From an uncultured Clostridia bacterium (GTDB lineage Bacteria; Bacillota; Clostridia; Oscillospirales; Acutalibacteraceae), in the NCBI GenBank assembly GCA_947630835.1, contig CANRIZ010000018.1:1-55019 (forward strand): a stretch of DNA of 55,019 bases, read 5' to 3'. Below, in pieces: positions 24,822 through 34,068 of this stretch. Every line of letters starts with the position of its first letter. Within the stretch, counting starts at the first letter, position 1. The notes beneath the pieces are model-generated. The model was not told where the DNA came from. It saw only the letters and a program-made list of their open reading frames with translations, and searched no databases. The position numbers and the translations under genes were made by a program.

Positions 24822-25706
24822 TCAATCAAAATCCTTTACCAAACGCTTCAAATACTCTTTGAAATCCTCGCCTATTTCATCGTGGTTTAATGCGAATTCG
24901 CAATTGGCTTTCATAATTCCGAGCTTATTGCCCATATCGTAACGCTTGCCGTCAAAATCAACGGCATTCAAGCCGCCGTCCTTTGCGAGCATTACCATAG
25001 AATCGGTAAATATAACCTCGCCGAGTCTTTCATCGGACGGAGTGCGCCTGATATAGTCAAAAATCGAAGGCGGCATAACCACCCTGCCGAGTATCGAATA
25101 GCAGGACACAATCTGCTCGGGCGCAGGCTTTTCGATAATATTGTGAACGCTCATAATATTATCCTCAATCGGCGTTATATCAAGCGAACAATACTTGGGC
25201 ACGTCCTTCCTCGGTACTTCCTTTACGCCCACGCAGCCGACTCCGTATTTTTCGTAAGCGTCGATAAGCTGGCCGATTACGGGCTTCCCCTCGGGCGAAG
25301 CTATTACGTCGTCGCCGTAGAGTATCGCAAAGGGTTCGCCGCCTATGAATTTTTCGGCGCAGGATATGGCGTTCGCCAGACCTTTTGTCTCTTTCTGTCT
25401 GATAAAATAGATATTCGCAAGGTTTGACGGATAAACCACGTCGTCGTAAATCTTCTTTTTGGAGGCGTTGCCCCTAAGATTTGCTTCCAGTTCAAAGGAA
25501 TGGTCAAAGTGATCCTCAATAGCGCCCTTTCCCCTGTTCGTTATAATCAAAATATCCGTAATACCCGCTTCGACCGCTTCTTCTACTATATATTGAATTG
25601 CGGGCTTGTCTACTATATTGAGCATTTCCTTGGGAACGGATTTTGACGCGGGAAGCACCCTCGTTCCGAGCCCCGCGGCGGGGATAATTGCCTTTGTGAT
25701 TTTCAT
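24822..25706 (-). CDS. galU: UTP-glucose-1-phosphate uridylyltransferase
   Basis: 294 residues from the ATG that follows GGAGAGG; an upstream in-frame reading would run into the neighbouring gene and is rejected. It makes UDP-glucose for wall polymers and glycolipids. The nucleotide-binding opening IPAAGLGTRVLPASKSVPKEM is intact, as are GDDVIASPEG and the later catalytic-lysine block. Last gene of the glyA-to-galU minus-strand run. Confidence 0.95.
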   Translation of the reverse strand: MKITKAIIPAAGLGTRVLPASKSVPKEMLNIVDKPAIQYIVEEAVEAGITDILIITNRGKGAIEDHFDHSFELEANLRGNASKKKIYDDVVYPSNLANIYFIRQKETKGLANAISCAEKFIGGEPFAILYGDDVIASPEGKPVIGQLIDAYEKYGVGCVGVKEVPRKDVPKYCSLDITPIEDNIMSVHNIIEKPAPEQIVSCYSILGRVVMPPSIFDYIRRTPSDERLGEVIFTDSMVMLAKDGGLNAVDFDGKRYDMGNKLGIMKANCEFALNHDEIGEDFKEYLKRLVKDFD

Positions 25707-25720
25707 TTTTTCCTCTCCTT

Positions 25721-26686
25721 TTACCTTGATAAAAGCATGGTTAAAATCTGTTCGGCGCAATAATAACCGATAAGCGAAAGTCCGCACATAAGCCCCGATA
25801 TACCGCCGCGCTTAAAAAGCATAAGCCTGTATTCTTCGTCGCCCTGCGCCTTTTGGCGGCAATCGTCAATATCCTTTTTTACCTTGTTTTTGTATAGATA
25901 ATTGCCGAAAAATCCGCTTAAAACCCTTATTGCAACGTTTGAAACAGACATAATCGCAACCTCGGGCAGACGTACAATTTTGTTGGAAATCTCGGCAAAT
26001 TCCTCCGCGCTTAATTCGCCGCTGTAATACTGTTCGGCGGCCTCGACATAGTTTTTGGTGTAATTAACCACCCTGTCGGTTGTGCATGCGCCGGTTATCA
26101 AAAGCATTACAAGCATTATTGCAAAGCCTATAACGTGCATTTTCCTGAAGAAAAACCAATACGGTGAAAAGAAGAACGAAGCCCAGTTAAAGCTGATTTT
26201 TTTGCCGAGCTTTTCCATTTTATAAAACTTGGGAATATAGCGGTTAGCGTTTAGCTGAACGTACTCGGCAACGTCCGATACCTTGTTGCCGTCTATTGTA
26301 TCGTCGGGCGAAATTCTGATTACATAGTCCGCAAACCCTCCGGGCTGCATATTCGGCGGCATAGCCGAACGCTCACCCGCGCCGTTCGGATTGTTGTAAA
26401 GTCTTTCGCCGCAGTTTAGGCACACGGGCTCGCTTGCGGGGTTCTCCCTGCCGCAATTCGGACAAAAGACAATCTCATGGCCGTTGTTTGCCGCCCGTAC
26501 CGGCTCGTTTGTATGAGAAGGCGTCCACTCAAAGCCCTGCGAATGAAGCGCCTCGTTTTTGCACTTGCCGAGACTTTCGTAACATTCCCTGTGACAAGGC
26601 GTTCCGCAAACGGGGCAAACCACAATATCGTCCGCCTGTGTGAATTGCTTTTCGCAAACGGGACATTTTTCGTTTAAATAGTTCAT
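25721..26686 (-). CDS. RING-like and zinc-ribbon membrane protein (DUF2628-type)
   Basis: 321 residues. Residues 5-45 form a prokaryotic RING-finger-like zinc module (C8, C11, C24, C27, C31, H32, C35, C42). A second zinc ribbon follows (C75, C78, C89, C92). After a proline-rich spacer, FNWASFFFSPYWFFFRKM opens a membrane part with about three segments, typical of DUF2628. Function is unknown. It ends 14 bases before galU, and lies 26 bases after purB. The two zinc modules are probably cytosolic, for protein contacts. Confidence 0.8.
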   Translation of the reverse strand: MNYLNEKCPVCEKQFTQADDIVVCPVCGTPCHRECYESLGKCKNEALHSQGFEWTPSHTNEPVRAANNGHEIVFCPNCGRENPASEPVCLNCGERLYNNPNGAGERSAMPPNMQPGGFADYVIRISPDDTIDGNKVSDVAEYVQLNANRYIPKFYKMEKLGKKISFNWASFFFSPYWFFFRKMHVIGFAIMLVMLLITGACTTDRVVNYTKNYVEAAEQYYSGELSAEEFAEISNKIVRLPEVAIMSVSNVAIRVLSGFFGNYLYKNKVKKDIDDCRQKAQGDEEYRLMLFKRGGISGLMCGLSLIGYYCAEQILTMLLSR

Positions 26687-26712
26687 AACATCAACTTCTG
26701 TTTAAAAATTTT

Positions 26713-28143
26713 TCAGACCTTTATCTCTACGTTTAATCCCAGTTCATCCCTGTATTTTTCGATTATCGGCTTAACCTCCGCCTCGATAAACTCCTCAACC
26801 TGCTCGGGCGCTCTGCCGACAAAATCGGAAGGCTTCATATGCTCGAGGATTTCCTCCTTGGTAAGCGGGAACATATCGTCCGCGGCAATCCTGTCGATTA
26901 AATCGTTGGGCTTGCCCTCGACCTTTACGACCCTGCCCGCGTCCATGGAATGTACCCTTATTCTCTCGTGCAATTCCTGCCTGTCGCCGCCCTTTTTAAC
27001 GGCCGCCATCATAATGTTTTCCGTCGCCATAAACGGAAGCTCCGCCAAAAGATGCTTTTCAATCATTTTCGGGTAAACAACAATTCCGTCGACGACGTTA
27101 ATATAAAGCTCCAGCACGGCGTCAATGGCGAGAAACGCCTCGGGTACGCTTATTCTCTTGTTTGCGGAGTCGTCAAGCGTTCTCTCAAACCACTGGGTGG
27201 AAGCGGTAATTGCGGGGTTTACCGCGTCGGCGATTACATACCTTGCAAGCGACGCTATTCTCTCGCTTCTCATAGGATTTCTCTTGTAAGCCATAGCCGA
27301 CGAGCCTATCTGGTTTTTTTCAAACGGTTCTTCGATTTCCTTTTCGTGCTGCAACATTCTCAAGTCGCCCGAAAATTTATACGCCGACTGCGCTATCTGC
27401 GAAAGCACGGAAAGCACGTTGTAGTCAAGCTTCCTCGAATAAGTTTGACCGGAAACGGCAAAACAGCTCTCAAAGCCCATTTTACCGGCAATTTTTTTGT
27501 CAAGCTCCTTTATTTTTTCACAATCCCCGTTGAAAAGCTCAACGAACGAAGCCTGAGTTCCCGTTGTTCCCTTTGAGCCGAGCAAACGCATACGGGAAAG
27601 CTGAAATTCAAGCGAACCCATATCCATAACAAGGTCCGAAAGCCAAAGCGAAGCGCGTTTGCCTACCGTTGTAGGCTGGGCGGGCTGATAATGCGTATAT
27701 GCAAGGCAGGGCATATCCTTATATTTAAGCGCAAATTCCGAAAGCTCGTTTATAAGGTTTACAAGCTTTTTACGGACAATTTTCAAGGCCGTCGTCATAA
27801 TAATTACATCTGTGTTGTCGCCGACATAGCAAGAGGTTGCGCCCAAGTGAATAATTCCCTTTGCCTTGGGGCATTGCACGCCGTAAGCGTAAACATGGCT
27901 CATAACGTCGTGGCGAACAAGCTTTTCGCGCTCCTCGGCAACCTCGTAATTAATATCGTCCGCATGCGCCTTTAATTCGGCAATCTGTTCGTCCGTAATA
28001 TCGAGCCCCAGCTCCTTTTCGCTTTCGGCAAGCGCTATCCAGAGCTTTCTCCAGGTTCTGAACTTAAAATCGGGAGAAAAAACATATTTCATCTCGGCGC
28101 TCGAATACCTTGAATTTAAGGGGCTTTCGTAAATATCCTTCAT
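26713..28143 (-). CDS. purB: Adenylosuccinate lyase
   Basis: 476 residues starting at the second of two adjacent ATGs, which has the better distance (six bases) to AAAGGAG. Catalyses two purine steps: SAICAR to AICAR, and adenylosuccinate to AMP. The fumarase/aspartase signature GSSAMAYKRNP is present, as are HLGATSCYVGDN and TQASFVELFNGD. Near full family length. Between dapL and the RING protein in one minus-strand run. Confidence 0.95.
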   Translation of the reverse strand: MKDIYESPLNSRYSSAEMKYVFSPDFKFRTWRKLWIALAESEKELGLDITDEQIAELKAHADDINYEVAEEREKLVRHDVMSHVYAYGVQCPKAKGIIHLGATSCYVGDNTDVIIMTTALKIVRKKLVNLINELSEFALKYKDMPCLAYTHYQPAQPTTVGKRASLWLSDLVMDMGSLEFQLSRMRLLGSKGTTGTQASFVELFNGDCEKIKELDKKIAGKMGFESCFAVSGQTYSRKLDYNVLSVLSQIAQSAYKFSGDLRMLQHEKEIEEPFEKNQIGSSAMAYKRNPMRSERIASLARYVIADAVNPAITASTQWFERTLDDSANKRISVPEAFLAIDAVLELYINVVDGIVVYPKMIEKHLLAELPFMATENIMMAAVKKGGDRQELHERIRVHSMDAGRVVKVEGKPNDLIDRIAADDMFPLTKEEILEHMKPSDFVGRAPEQVEEFIEAEVKPIIEKYRDELGLNVEIKV

Positions 28144-28181
28144 CATATACTCCTTTAATTTAAGTCTTTGCGCAAACAAAA

Positions 28182-29405
28182 TTATTTTGCAAAATAATTT
28201 TTAATCCTCTCGACCGCTTTCTCGGTGTTTTCCTTGGAGCCGAATGCGGTGAGCCTGAAATACCCCTCGCCGTTCGGTCCGAAGCCCTCGCCGGGAGTGC
28301 CTACAACCTGCAATTTGTCAAGCAGCATATCGAAAAATTCCCAGCTTCCCATATTTTCGGGCGTTTTAAGCCATACATAGGGGGAATTTTTTGCGCCGTA
28401 AACCTCGAAGCCGCAAGCCTTGAGTCCCTCGTAAATAGTCTTGGCGTTATGCCTGTAATACTCAATTATTTCCCTTACCTGCTGTTTGCCCTGCGGCGAA
28501 TAAACAGCTTCGGCGGCTCTCTGCGTGATATAGGAAACGCCGTTGAACTTTGTCGCCTGACGCCTTGCCCAAAGCTTGTTAAGCTCCGTGCCGTCCGCCG
28601 TTTTTAACTCGTGCGGAACTACCGTATAACCGCAGCGCACACCCGTAAAGCCGGCGGTTTTTGAAAAGGATTTAAACTCGACGGCGCAGGTTTTTGCGCC
28701 CTCTATTTCATATATGGTATGCGGTACGTCATCCTCCGTTATAAACGCTTCGTACGCCGCGTCGTAGAGTATAACCGCCCCGTTTTCGTTTGCGTAGTCA
28801 ACCCACTTTTTAAGCTCCGCCTTGGTAATCGCCATACCAGTGGGATTGTTGGGGAAGCAAAGGTAAATCAAATCTACCTTTTCTTTCGGAAGCTGCGGAA
28901 GAAATTTGTTTTCCGCAATGCAAGGCATATAATATATGTTTGACCATTTTCCGTCCGCTTTATCCCCCGAACGTCCGGACATTACGTTTGTGTCGACGTA
29001 AACGGGGTAAACGGGGTCGCAGATGGCAACCTTGTTTTGAAGCGAGAAAATATCGCCGATATTTCCCGTGTCGCTCTTTGCGCCGTCGGAAACGAATATC
29101 TCGGAAATATCAAGCTCAACGCCCCTCGACTTGTAGTCGTTATCCCTTATCGCTTCAAGCAGAAAATCATAGCCGTACTCGGGCGGATAGCCTCTGAAGG
29201 TCTCGCCCTTTGACATTTCGTCAACCGCCTTGTGCATAGCCTCTATGCATGCGGGCGCAAGCGGACGGGTAACGTCGCCTATTCCGAGCCTTATGATGTC
29301 CTTTGCCTTTTCGGGGTTTGCCAGAGAATACTCCTTAACCTTTTTTGCTATGTTTGAAAAAAGATAACTGCTTTCGATTTTTAAAAAGTTTTCGTTAATT
29401 TTCAT
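28182..29405 (-). CDS. dapL: LL-diaminopimelate aminotransferase
   Basis: 407 residues from the ATG preceded by GGAGACAGG. A class I PLP aminotransferase converting tetrahydrodipicolinate directly to LL-diaminopimelate, which bypasses the succinylase/acetylase steps. PLP lysine in [28 protein letters not shown] is the substrate block; N-terminal [12 protein letters not shown] is typical of DapL. It lies directly downstream of dapF, which acts on its product, so pathway and operon agree. Confidence 0.93.
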   Translation of the reverse strand: MKINENFLKIESSYLFSNIAKKVKEYSLANPEKAKDIIRLGIGDVTRPLAPACIEAMHKAVDEMSKGETFRGYPPEYGYDFLLEAIRDNDYKSRGVELDISEIFVSDGAKSDTGNIGDIFSLQNKVAICDPVYPVYVDTNVMSGRSGDKADGKWSNIYYMPCIAENKFLPQLPKEKVDLIYLCFPNNPTGMAITKAELKKWVDYANENGAVILYDAAYEAFITEDDVPHTIYEIEGAKTCAVEFKSFSKTAGFTGVRCGYTVVPHELKTADGTELNKLWARRQATKFNGVSYITQRAAEAVYSPQGKQQVREIIEYYRHNAKTIYEGLKACGFEVYGAKNSPYVWLKTPENMGSWEFFDMLLDKLQVVGTPGEGFGPNGEGYFRLTAFGSKENTEKAVERIKNYFAK

Positions 29406-29425
29406 AATCCTGTCTCCGTTATATT

Positions 29426-30262
29426 TTATTCTTCTGTTTCGCCGTCGCAAATTTTTTCGGCGGGGCCCGTCATATAAACGTCGCCGTCCGCGCTCCAGTT
29501 TATATAAAGCGTTCCGCCCCGCAAATTAACCTTAATATCCCTGTCCCTGCCGCAGTAACCGTTAAGCGCCGAAGCAACCGCCGAAGCGCACGCGCCCGTT
29601 CCGCAGGCGAGAGTTTCTCCCGAGCCGCGTTCCCAAACCCGCATATCAATTTCGTTGTCGCTTACAATGCGGACAAACTCCGTGTTTATCCTTTCGGGGA
29701 ACATTTCGTTGTTCTCAAAAAGCGGGCCGATTTTTTCAAGCGCCAAATCGTTTACGTCCTCAACGAAAACCACGCAATGGGGATTTCCCATGGAAACGCA
29801 GGTGACCTCGTACTCTTTTTCGCCGATAGTCAATTTTTGTCTAACGACCGTATCGCCGTCAAATTTTGTCGGAATATCCACGCCTTTTAATACGGGCTTT
29901 CCCATATTCACCTTTGCGCCCACGGCAACGGAATTTTCCGTTTTAATCTCTATATACTTAATTCCGCTTAGGGTTTCGAGTGAAATATTTTTCTTATCCG
30001 TCATTTTGTTGTCGTAAACATATTTTGCAACGCAGCGGGCGGCGTTTCCGCACATTTTGCCCTGCGAACCGTCGGCATTGTACATAGCCATTTTAAAATC
30101 GGCGACCTCGCTCGGGCAAATAAGCACAAGGCCGTCCGAACCTACGCCGAAATGCCTGTCGCTTATTTTTACGGAAAATTTTTCGGGATTTTTTACGCTT
30201 TCCTCAAAGCAGTTGACGTAAATATAATCGTTGCCTGCGCCGTGCATCTTCGTAAACTTCAT
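29426..30262 (-). CDS. dapF: Diaminopimelate epimerase
   Basis: 278 residues from the ATG preceded by AGGGAGG. Converts LL- to meso-diaminopimelate for peptidoglycan and lysine. Both catalytic cysteines are in place: [12 protein letters not shown] and [13 protein letters not shown]. The N-terminal [15 protein letters not shown] is typical. It lies 20 bases upstream of dapL. Confidence 0.96.
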   Translation of the reverse strand: MKFTKMHGAGNDYIYVNCFEESVKNPEKFSVKISDRHFGVGSDGLVLICPSEVADFKMAMYNADGSQGKMCGNAARCVAKYVYDNKMTDKKNISLETLSGIKYIEIKTENSVAVGAKVNMGKPVLKGVDIPTKFDGDTVVRQKLTIGEKEYEVTCVSMGNPHCVVFVEDVNDLALEKIGPLFENNEMFPERINTEFVRIVSDNEIDMRVWERGSGETLACGTGACASAVASALNGYCGRDRDIKVNLRGGTLYINWSADGDVYMTGPAEKICDGETEE

Positions 30263-30293
30263 AACGAAACCTCCCTTTACCGCGGTACAGCCG

Positions 30294-30320
30294 TTTTGCG
30301 GCAAACCTAAAGCCGCAAAA
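30294..30320. other. Hairpin in the glyA-dapF gap
   Basis: TTTTGCGGC (30294-30302) and GCCGCAAAA (30312-30320) form a perfect 9-bp stem. On the minus strand no T-run follows, so it is not a standard terminator; it may stabilise or attenuate the message between glyA and dapF. Confidence 0.4.
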
Positions 30321-30328
30321 AACCGGTA

Positions 30329-31579
30329 TTAATAAAGAGTAAACTTGTTGCAGATTTCCGTAACGCCGCCTCGTATGTAATCCGCCTTTGCTTCAAAATC
30401 CGTTGCGGCAAGAGAAATATACTCTGCGATTTTAACCATTTCCTCCTTGCCGAAGCCCCTCGTTGTAACGGCGGGCGTTCCGAGCCTTAAACCGCTTGTA
30501 ACGAACGGCTTTTCGGGGTCGTTGGGAACGGCGTTTTTGTTTGCGGTGATAAACACCTTGTCAAGCCTCTGCTCAAGCTCCTTACCAGTAATGTGCTTTG
30601 AACGCAAATCGACAAGCATAAGATGATTGTCGCTGCCGCCGGAAACGAGGTCAAAGCCGTTGTCGAGCATAGCCTTTGCAAGCGCTTGGCAGTTGTCGAT
30701 AACCCTCTGCTGATATTCCTTGAATTCGGGTTTAAGCGCTTCGCCGAAGCAAACCGCCTTGCCGGCAATAACATGCATAAGCGGGCCGCCCTGTGTTCCC
30801 GGGAAAATCGCCTTGTTGAATTTTTTGCCCAATTCCTCGTCGTTTGTAAGGATAAGACCGCCCCTCGGACCTCTGAGGGTTTTGTGCGTTGTCGAGGTGA
30901 CGACGTCGGCATACGGTACGGGCGACGGATGAAGCCCTGCGGCGATAAGGCCGGCAATATGGGCCATATCTACCATAAGATATGCGCCGACCTGCTTGGC
31001 TATTTCGGAAATTCTCTTAAAATCAATAATTCTCGGATACGCCGAAGCGCCCGCAACTATAAGCTTGGGCTTACATTCCTTTGCCTTTTTCTCCATTTCG
31101 TCATAGTCCAAAAAGCCCTCGCCGTTTACGCCGTAGGGAACAAAGTTAAAGTATTTGCCCGACATATTTACGGGACTGCCGTGAGTCAAGTGACCGCCCT
31201 CGTTAAGGTTCATACCCATTACCGTGTCGCCCGGTTCAAGCAGCGCAAAGTAAACCGCAATGTTTGCCTGCGCGCCGGAGTGGGGCTGAACATTCGCATA
31301 GTTTGCCGAAAACAGCTTTTTAACCCTGTCAACGGCGATATTTTCCACCTCGTCAACACATTCGCAACCGCCGTAGTAACGGTGAGCCGGATAACCCTCG
31401 GCGTACTTGTTTGTAAGCACGCTTCCCATTGCCGCCATAACCGCCGGAGAAACAATATTTTCGCTCGCTATAAGCTCGATATTTCTTTTCTGCCTTGCAA
31501 GCTCCTTTCCCATTGCTTCGCCGACCTCGGCGTCAAAGCGTGAAACAAATTCCGCCGAATCAAAGACCTCGTTATACAT
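30329..31579 (-). CDS. glyA: Serine hydroxymethyltransferase
   Basis: 416 residues, normal length. Interconverts serine and glycine, feeding one-carbon units to tetrahydrofolate. PLP lysine in [26 protein letters not shown] and [10 protein letters not shown] near the N-terminus. Start after GAAAGGA and a clear promoter upstream. Probable first gene of glyA-dapF-dapL-purB-RING-galU. Confidence 0.97.
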   Translation of the reverse strand: MYNEVFDSAEFVSRFDAEVGEAMGKELARQKRNIELIASENIVSPAVMAAMGSVLTNKYAEGYPAHRYYGGCECVDEVENIAVDRVKKLFSANYANVQPHSGAQANIAVYFALLEPGDTVMGMNLNEGGHLTHGSPVNMSGKYFNFVPYGVNGEGFLDYDEMEKKAKECKPKLIVAGASAYPRIIDFKRISEIAKQVGAYLMVDMAHIAGLIAAGLHPSPVPYADVVTSTTHKTLRGPRGGLILTNDEELGKKFNKAIFPGTQGGPLMHVIAGKAVCFGEALKPEFKEYQQRVIDNCQALAKAMLDNGFDLVSGGSDNHLMLVDLRSKHITGKELEQRLDKVFITANKNAVPNDPEKPFVTSGLRLGTPAVTTRGFGKEEMVKIAEYISLAATDFEAKADYIRGGVTEICNKFTLY

Positions 31580-31629
31580 TTTATAAAAAATCCTTTCTCA
31601 TAATATACTTATCCATATTAATACAGTAG

Positions 31630-31659
31630 ATTATAACATTTTACGGACGGATAATTCAA
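31630..31659 (-). promoter_or_regulatory. SigA-type promoter of glyA
   Basis: On the minus strand TTGAAT (31659-31654), an 18-base spacer and a perfect TATAAT (31635-31630). Confidence 0.6.
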
Positions 31660-31667
31660 TAGATATT

Positions 31668-31699
31668 TAAAAAACACCCGTAAATATATTACAGGTGTT
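31668..31699 (-). terminator. Terminator of the CPBP-tadA-mrp operon
   Basis: 11-bp stem AACACCTGTAA / TTACGGGTGTT on the minus strand (one T-G wobble), 5-base loop, then six Ts. Separates mrp from the glyA promoter. Confidence 0.85.
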
Positions 31700-31715
31700 T
31701 ATCTTAAATTTTTAT

Positions 31716-32531
31716 TTAATCTGCCAATTTATCTATAAGAGCGTTTAAAACATCGGTATTTACAAGCTCCGCCGCGCCCTTGTCCGTAAGGTCTGCGGTT
31801 TTGGAATCTATGGGCAGACGGGCAAGAACGGGAACGCCGAGCTCCCGCGCGATTTCTTCTATTTTGCTTTCACCGAAAATATTATGCCTTTTGCCGCAGT
31901 CGGGACATTCAAAATAACTCATATTTTCGATAACGCCCAAAACGGGTATATTCATAAGCTTAGCCATATTGTACGCCTTTTTGACTATCATCGTTACAAG
32001 GTCCTGCGGGGTTGTAACGATAATTATGCCGTCAAGCGGAAGCCCCTGAAAAACGGTTAAGGGAACGTCGCCGGTACCGGGAGGCATATCGACAAACATA
32101 TAATCTACGTCGCCCCAGATAACCTCCTGCCAAAACTGATTGATAACGCCGGAAATTACGGGTCCCCTCCAAACAACGGGAGCGTCCTCCTTTTCAAGCA
32201 AAAGATTAACGCTCATAATCCTGATACCGAGCTTGCTCTCCGCCGGGAAAAGCCCCTGCTCGTCTCCCTGCGCCCTTTGATGAATACCGAACGCCTTGGG
32301 AATGGACGGGCCTGTTACGTCGGCGTCAAGTATAGCCGCCTGAAAGCCCTTTGACTGCGCCGCAACCGCAAGCATGGACGTTACCGTGCTTTTGCCGACG
32401 CCGCCCTTGCCGCTTACAACGCCTATTACCTTTTTTATGCTGCTGTACTCGTTTGCCGGCAGCCTCATATCCTGCTTTTCTTCGCCGCATTTTGAAGAAC
32501 AGCTTGAACAATCGTGATTACACTCGCTCAT
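31716..32531 (-). CDS. Mrp/NBP35-family iron-sulfur carrier P-loop ATPase
   Basis: 271 residues. N-terminal cysteine cluster C4, C8, C11, C15; deviant Walker A SGKGGVGKSTVTS at about 40-52; DADVTGPSIPKAFG; and a CPDC pair near residue 210 that in this family binds a bridging Fe-S cluster in the dimer. Acts as a scaffold or carrier in Fe-S protein assembly. The ATG overlaps the 3' end of tadA by 14 bases. The extra N-terminal cysteine motif recalls eukaryotic NBP35, though the spacing differs. Confidence 0.88.
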   Translation of the reverse strand: MSECNHDCSSCSSKCGEEKQDMRLPANEYSSIKKVIGVVSGKGGVGKSTVTSMLAVAAQSKGFQAAILDADVTGPSIPKAFGIHQRAQGDEQGLFPAESKLGIRIMSVNLLLEKEDAPVVWRGPVISGVINQFWQEVIWGDVDYMFVDMPPGTGDVPLTVFQGLPLDGIIIVTTPQDLVTMIVKKAYNMAKLMNIPVLGVIENMSYFECPDCGKRHNIFGESKIEEIARELGVPVLARLPIDSKTADLTDKGAAELVNTDVLNALIDKLAD

Positions 32532-32988
32532 CTTTAAAATCCCCTTGTCTCAATTTTTTAAAAAAGTCGGAAAGTATACCGGCACATTCGTCCTCCAGCA
32601 CTCCGCCCTCAAATTCGGGCTTGTGCGTAAACGGCAGGTTAAACATTTCGGCAACCGAATCAACAGCGCCGTTTTTCTTATCCCTTGCGCCGTATGTAAG
32701 CTTTATAAGCCTTGAATTTATAACGGCTCCCGCGCACATGGGACACGGCTCGAGGGTAACGTACATTTCACATTCCCAAAGCCGCCAGCCGCCGAGTTTT
32801 TTGCAGGCGGAATTTATAGCCTCCAGCTCGGCGTGGCACAGAGCGTTTTTTTCTCTTTCCCTGCGGTTTCTGCCCACGGAAACGACCTCGCCGTTTTTCA
32901 CTATTACAGCTCCCACGGGAACCTCGCCCTCGTCATATGCTTTTTTTGCCTGTTCGAGGGCAAGCCTCATAAAATCGAATTTATCCAT
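32518..32988 (-). CDS. tadA: tRNA-specific adenosine deaminase
   Basis: 156 residues from the ATG that overlaps the stop of the upstream gene (ATGGATAA), indicating coupled translation; a start two codons earlier is possible. It deaminates the wobble A34 of tRNA-Arg(ACG) to inosine. Zinc site H52-A-E54 and P-C82-P-M-C85 are intact, as is PVGAVIV near residue 24. Second gene of CPBP-tadA-mrp. Confidence 0.93.
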   Translation of the reverse strand: MDKFDFMRLALEQAKKAYDEGEVPVGAVIVKNGEVVSVGRNRREREKNALCHAELEAINSACKKLGGWRLWECEMYVTLEPCPMCAGAVINSRLIKLTYGARDKKNGAVDSVAEMFNLPFTHKPEFEGGVLEDECAGILSDFFKKLRQGDFKDERV

Positions 32989-33982
32989 TTGCATTAACAA
33001 AAGTCGCGGTTTCAATAACAAGCGCCGCTATCGCAATCATCATAGGAACGTTGCACAAAAAGCCCGATATCTTTTCGCCCGTACTCAAACAGCCGATTTT
33101 TCCCCGATAAAGATATTTTAAAGCGTTTCCGTTTTTTTTGTAAAACAGCAGACAGCAAAATATCCCCAAAGCGACAATGCCCGTGTACAGCGCAATAACA
33201 AATTTTATATAAGCTTTTTCCGAAAAATTTTCGGATACGCTTAGCATCGTTACCGCAATACCGTTATTTAAAAAATGCGCCAATATTCCGGGCCAAATGC
33301 TTCGCGTTTTAATCGCCGTATAACCGAGCCCTATGCCCGCGCAAAACGCAAACGGTATCTGAATCATATTACCGTGCATAAGCGCAAACACAAACGACGA
33401 CATAATAATCGCAAAAACATCGCCGTATCTTCTAAGCGACTGCAGCACAACGCCCCTTATGGCAAACTCCTCGACAAAGGCGGGTATAACCGCGCTTGAA
33501 AAAAGCGAAATTAAAATTCCCGCGGGGGAGGAATAATCCGAAGGGTCTTCGGGCGCAATAAACTCGATTCCGAACAGGGAATCCACCGCCGCAGAGAGAT
33601 TGCTTGTCAAAAACTCGCCAATAAGGCAAATTAAAATCACTATCGGAACAAGGAGCAGAAAATCCGCCGTATCCCGAGGCTTTTCAAAGGGAATATCGCC
33701 CAACAAGCGCTTTTTTTTAAGCGCCCGACAGGCAATCGCAAACGGTATAAACAGCGTTATTACGGAGAGCAGACCCTCGAATAACGTAACAAAATCGGGA
33801 TTGTCGGAATAAAGCGATACAAAACCCTTGAATTTAAAAAGTATAAAGCCGAGCAAAAATCCCGAAAGCAAAAATGCAATTACTGCCGCGCCGCATTTTT
33901 TCCCTATTTCGGAAAGTCTCCTTTTTTCGTTTTGCTTATAAGCCAAAAACCGCTGATAATCATAGTTTTGCTGATAATACAT
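32981..33982 (-). CDS. CPBP-family intramembrane protease
   Basis: 333 residues with about eight membrane segments. The three catalytic motifs of the CPBP (Rce1/Abi) family are seen: E171-E172-F-A-I-R176, FALMH203GN and ILAH236FLNN. Such proteins cleave within membranes or process prenylated or bacteriocin-type peptides; the substrate here is unknown. Ribosome binding site AAAGGGAAAG. First gene of a three-gene operon; nothing bacteriocin-like is nearby. Confidence 0.85.
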   Translation of the reverse strand: MYYQQNYDYQRFLAYKQNEKRRLSEIGKKCGAAVIAFLLSGFLLGFILFKFKGFVSLYSDNPDFVTLFEGLLSVITLFIPFAIACRALKKKRLLGDIPFEKPRDTADFLLLVPIVILICLIGEFLTSNLSAAVDSLFGIEFIAPEDPSDYSSPAGILISLFSSAVIPAFVEEFAIRGVVLQSLRRYGDVFAIIMSSFVFALMHGNMIQIPFAFCAGIGLGYTAIKTRSIWPGILAHFLNNGIAVTMLSVSENFSEKAYIKFVIALYTGIVALGIFCCLLFYKKNGNALKYLYRGKIGCLSTGEKISGFLCNVPMMIAIAALVIETATFVNANG

Positions 33983-34068
33983 ATATCTTTCCCTTTTTAA
34001 ACGTTTTGAAAAAATATATCATCTTAAAATTAACAATTTGTTACAAAAGAAAGAACAAAGCGGAAACA

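Noticed and set aside
25707-25787. N-terminal extension of galU
   Set aside because: It overlaps the upstream gene and lacks homology; the MKITKAII start has GGAGAGG.
30623-31543. 306-codon plus-strand open frame
   Set aside because: Antisense to glyA, produced by codon bias; no plausible protein features.
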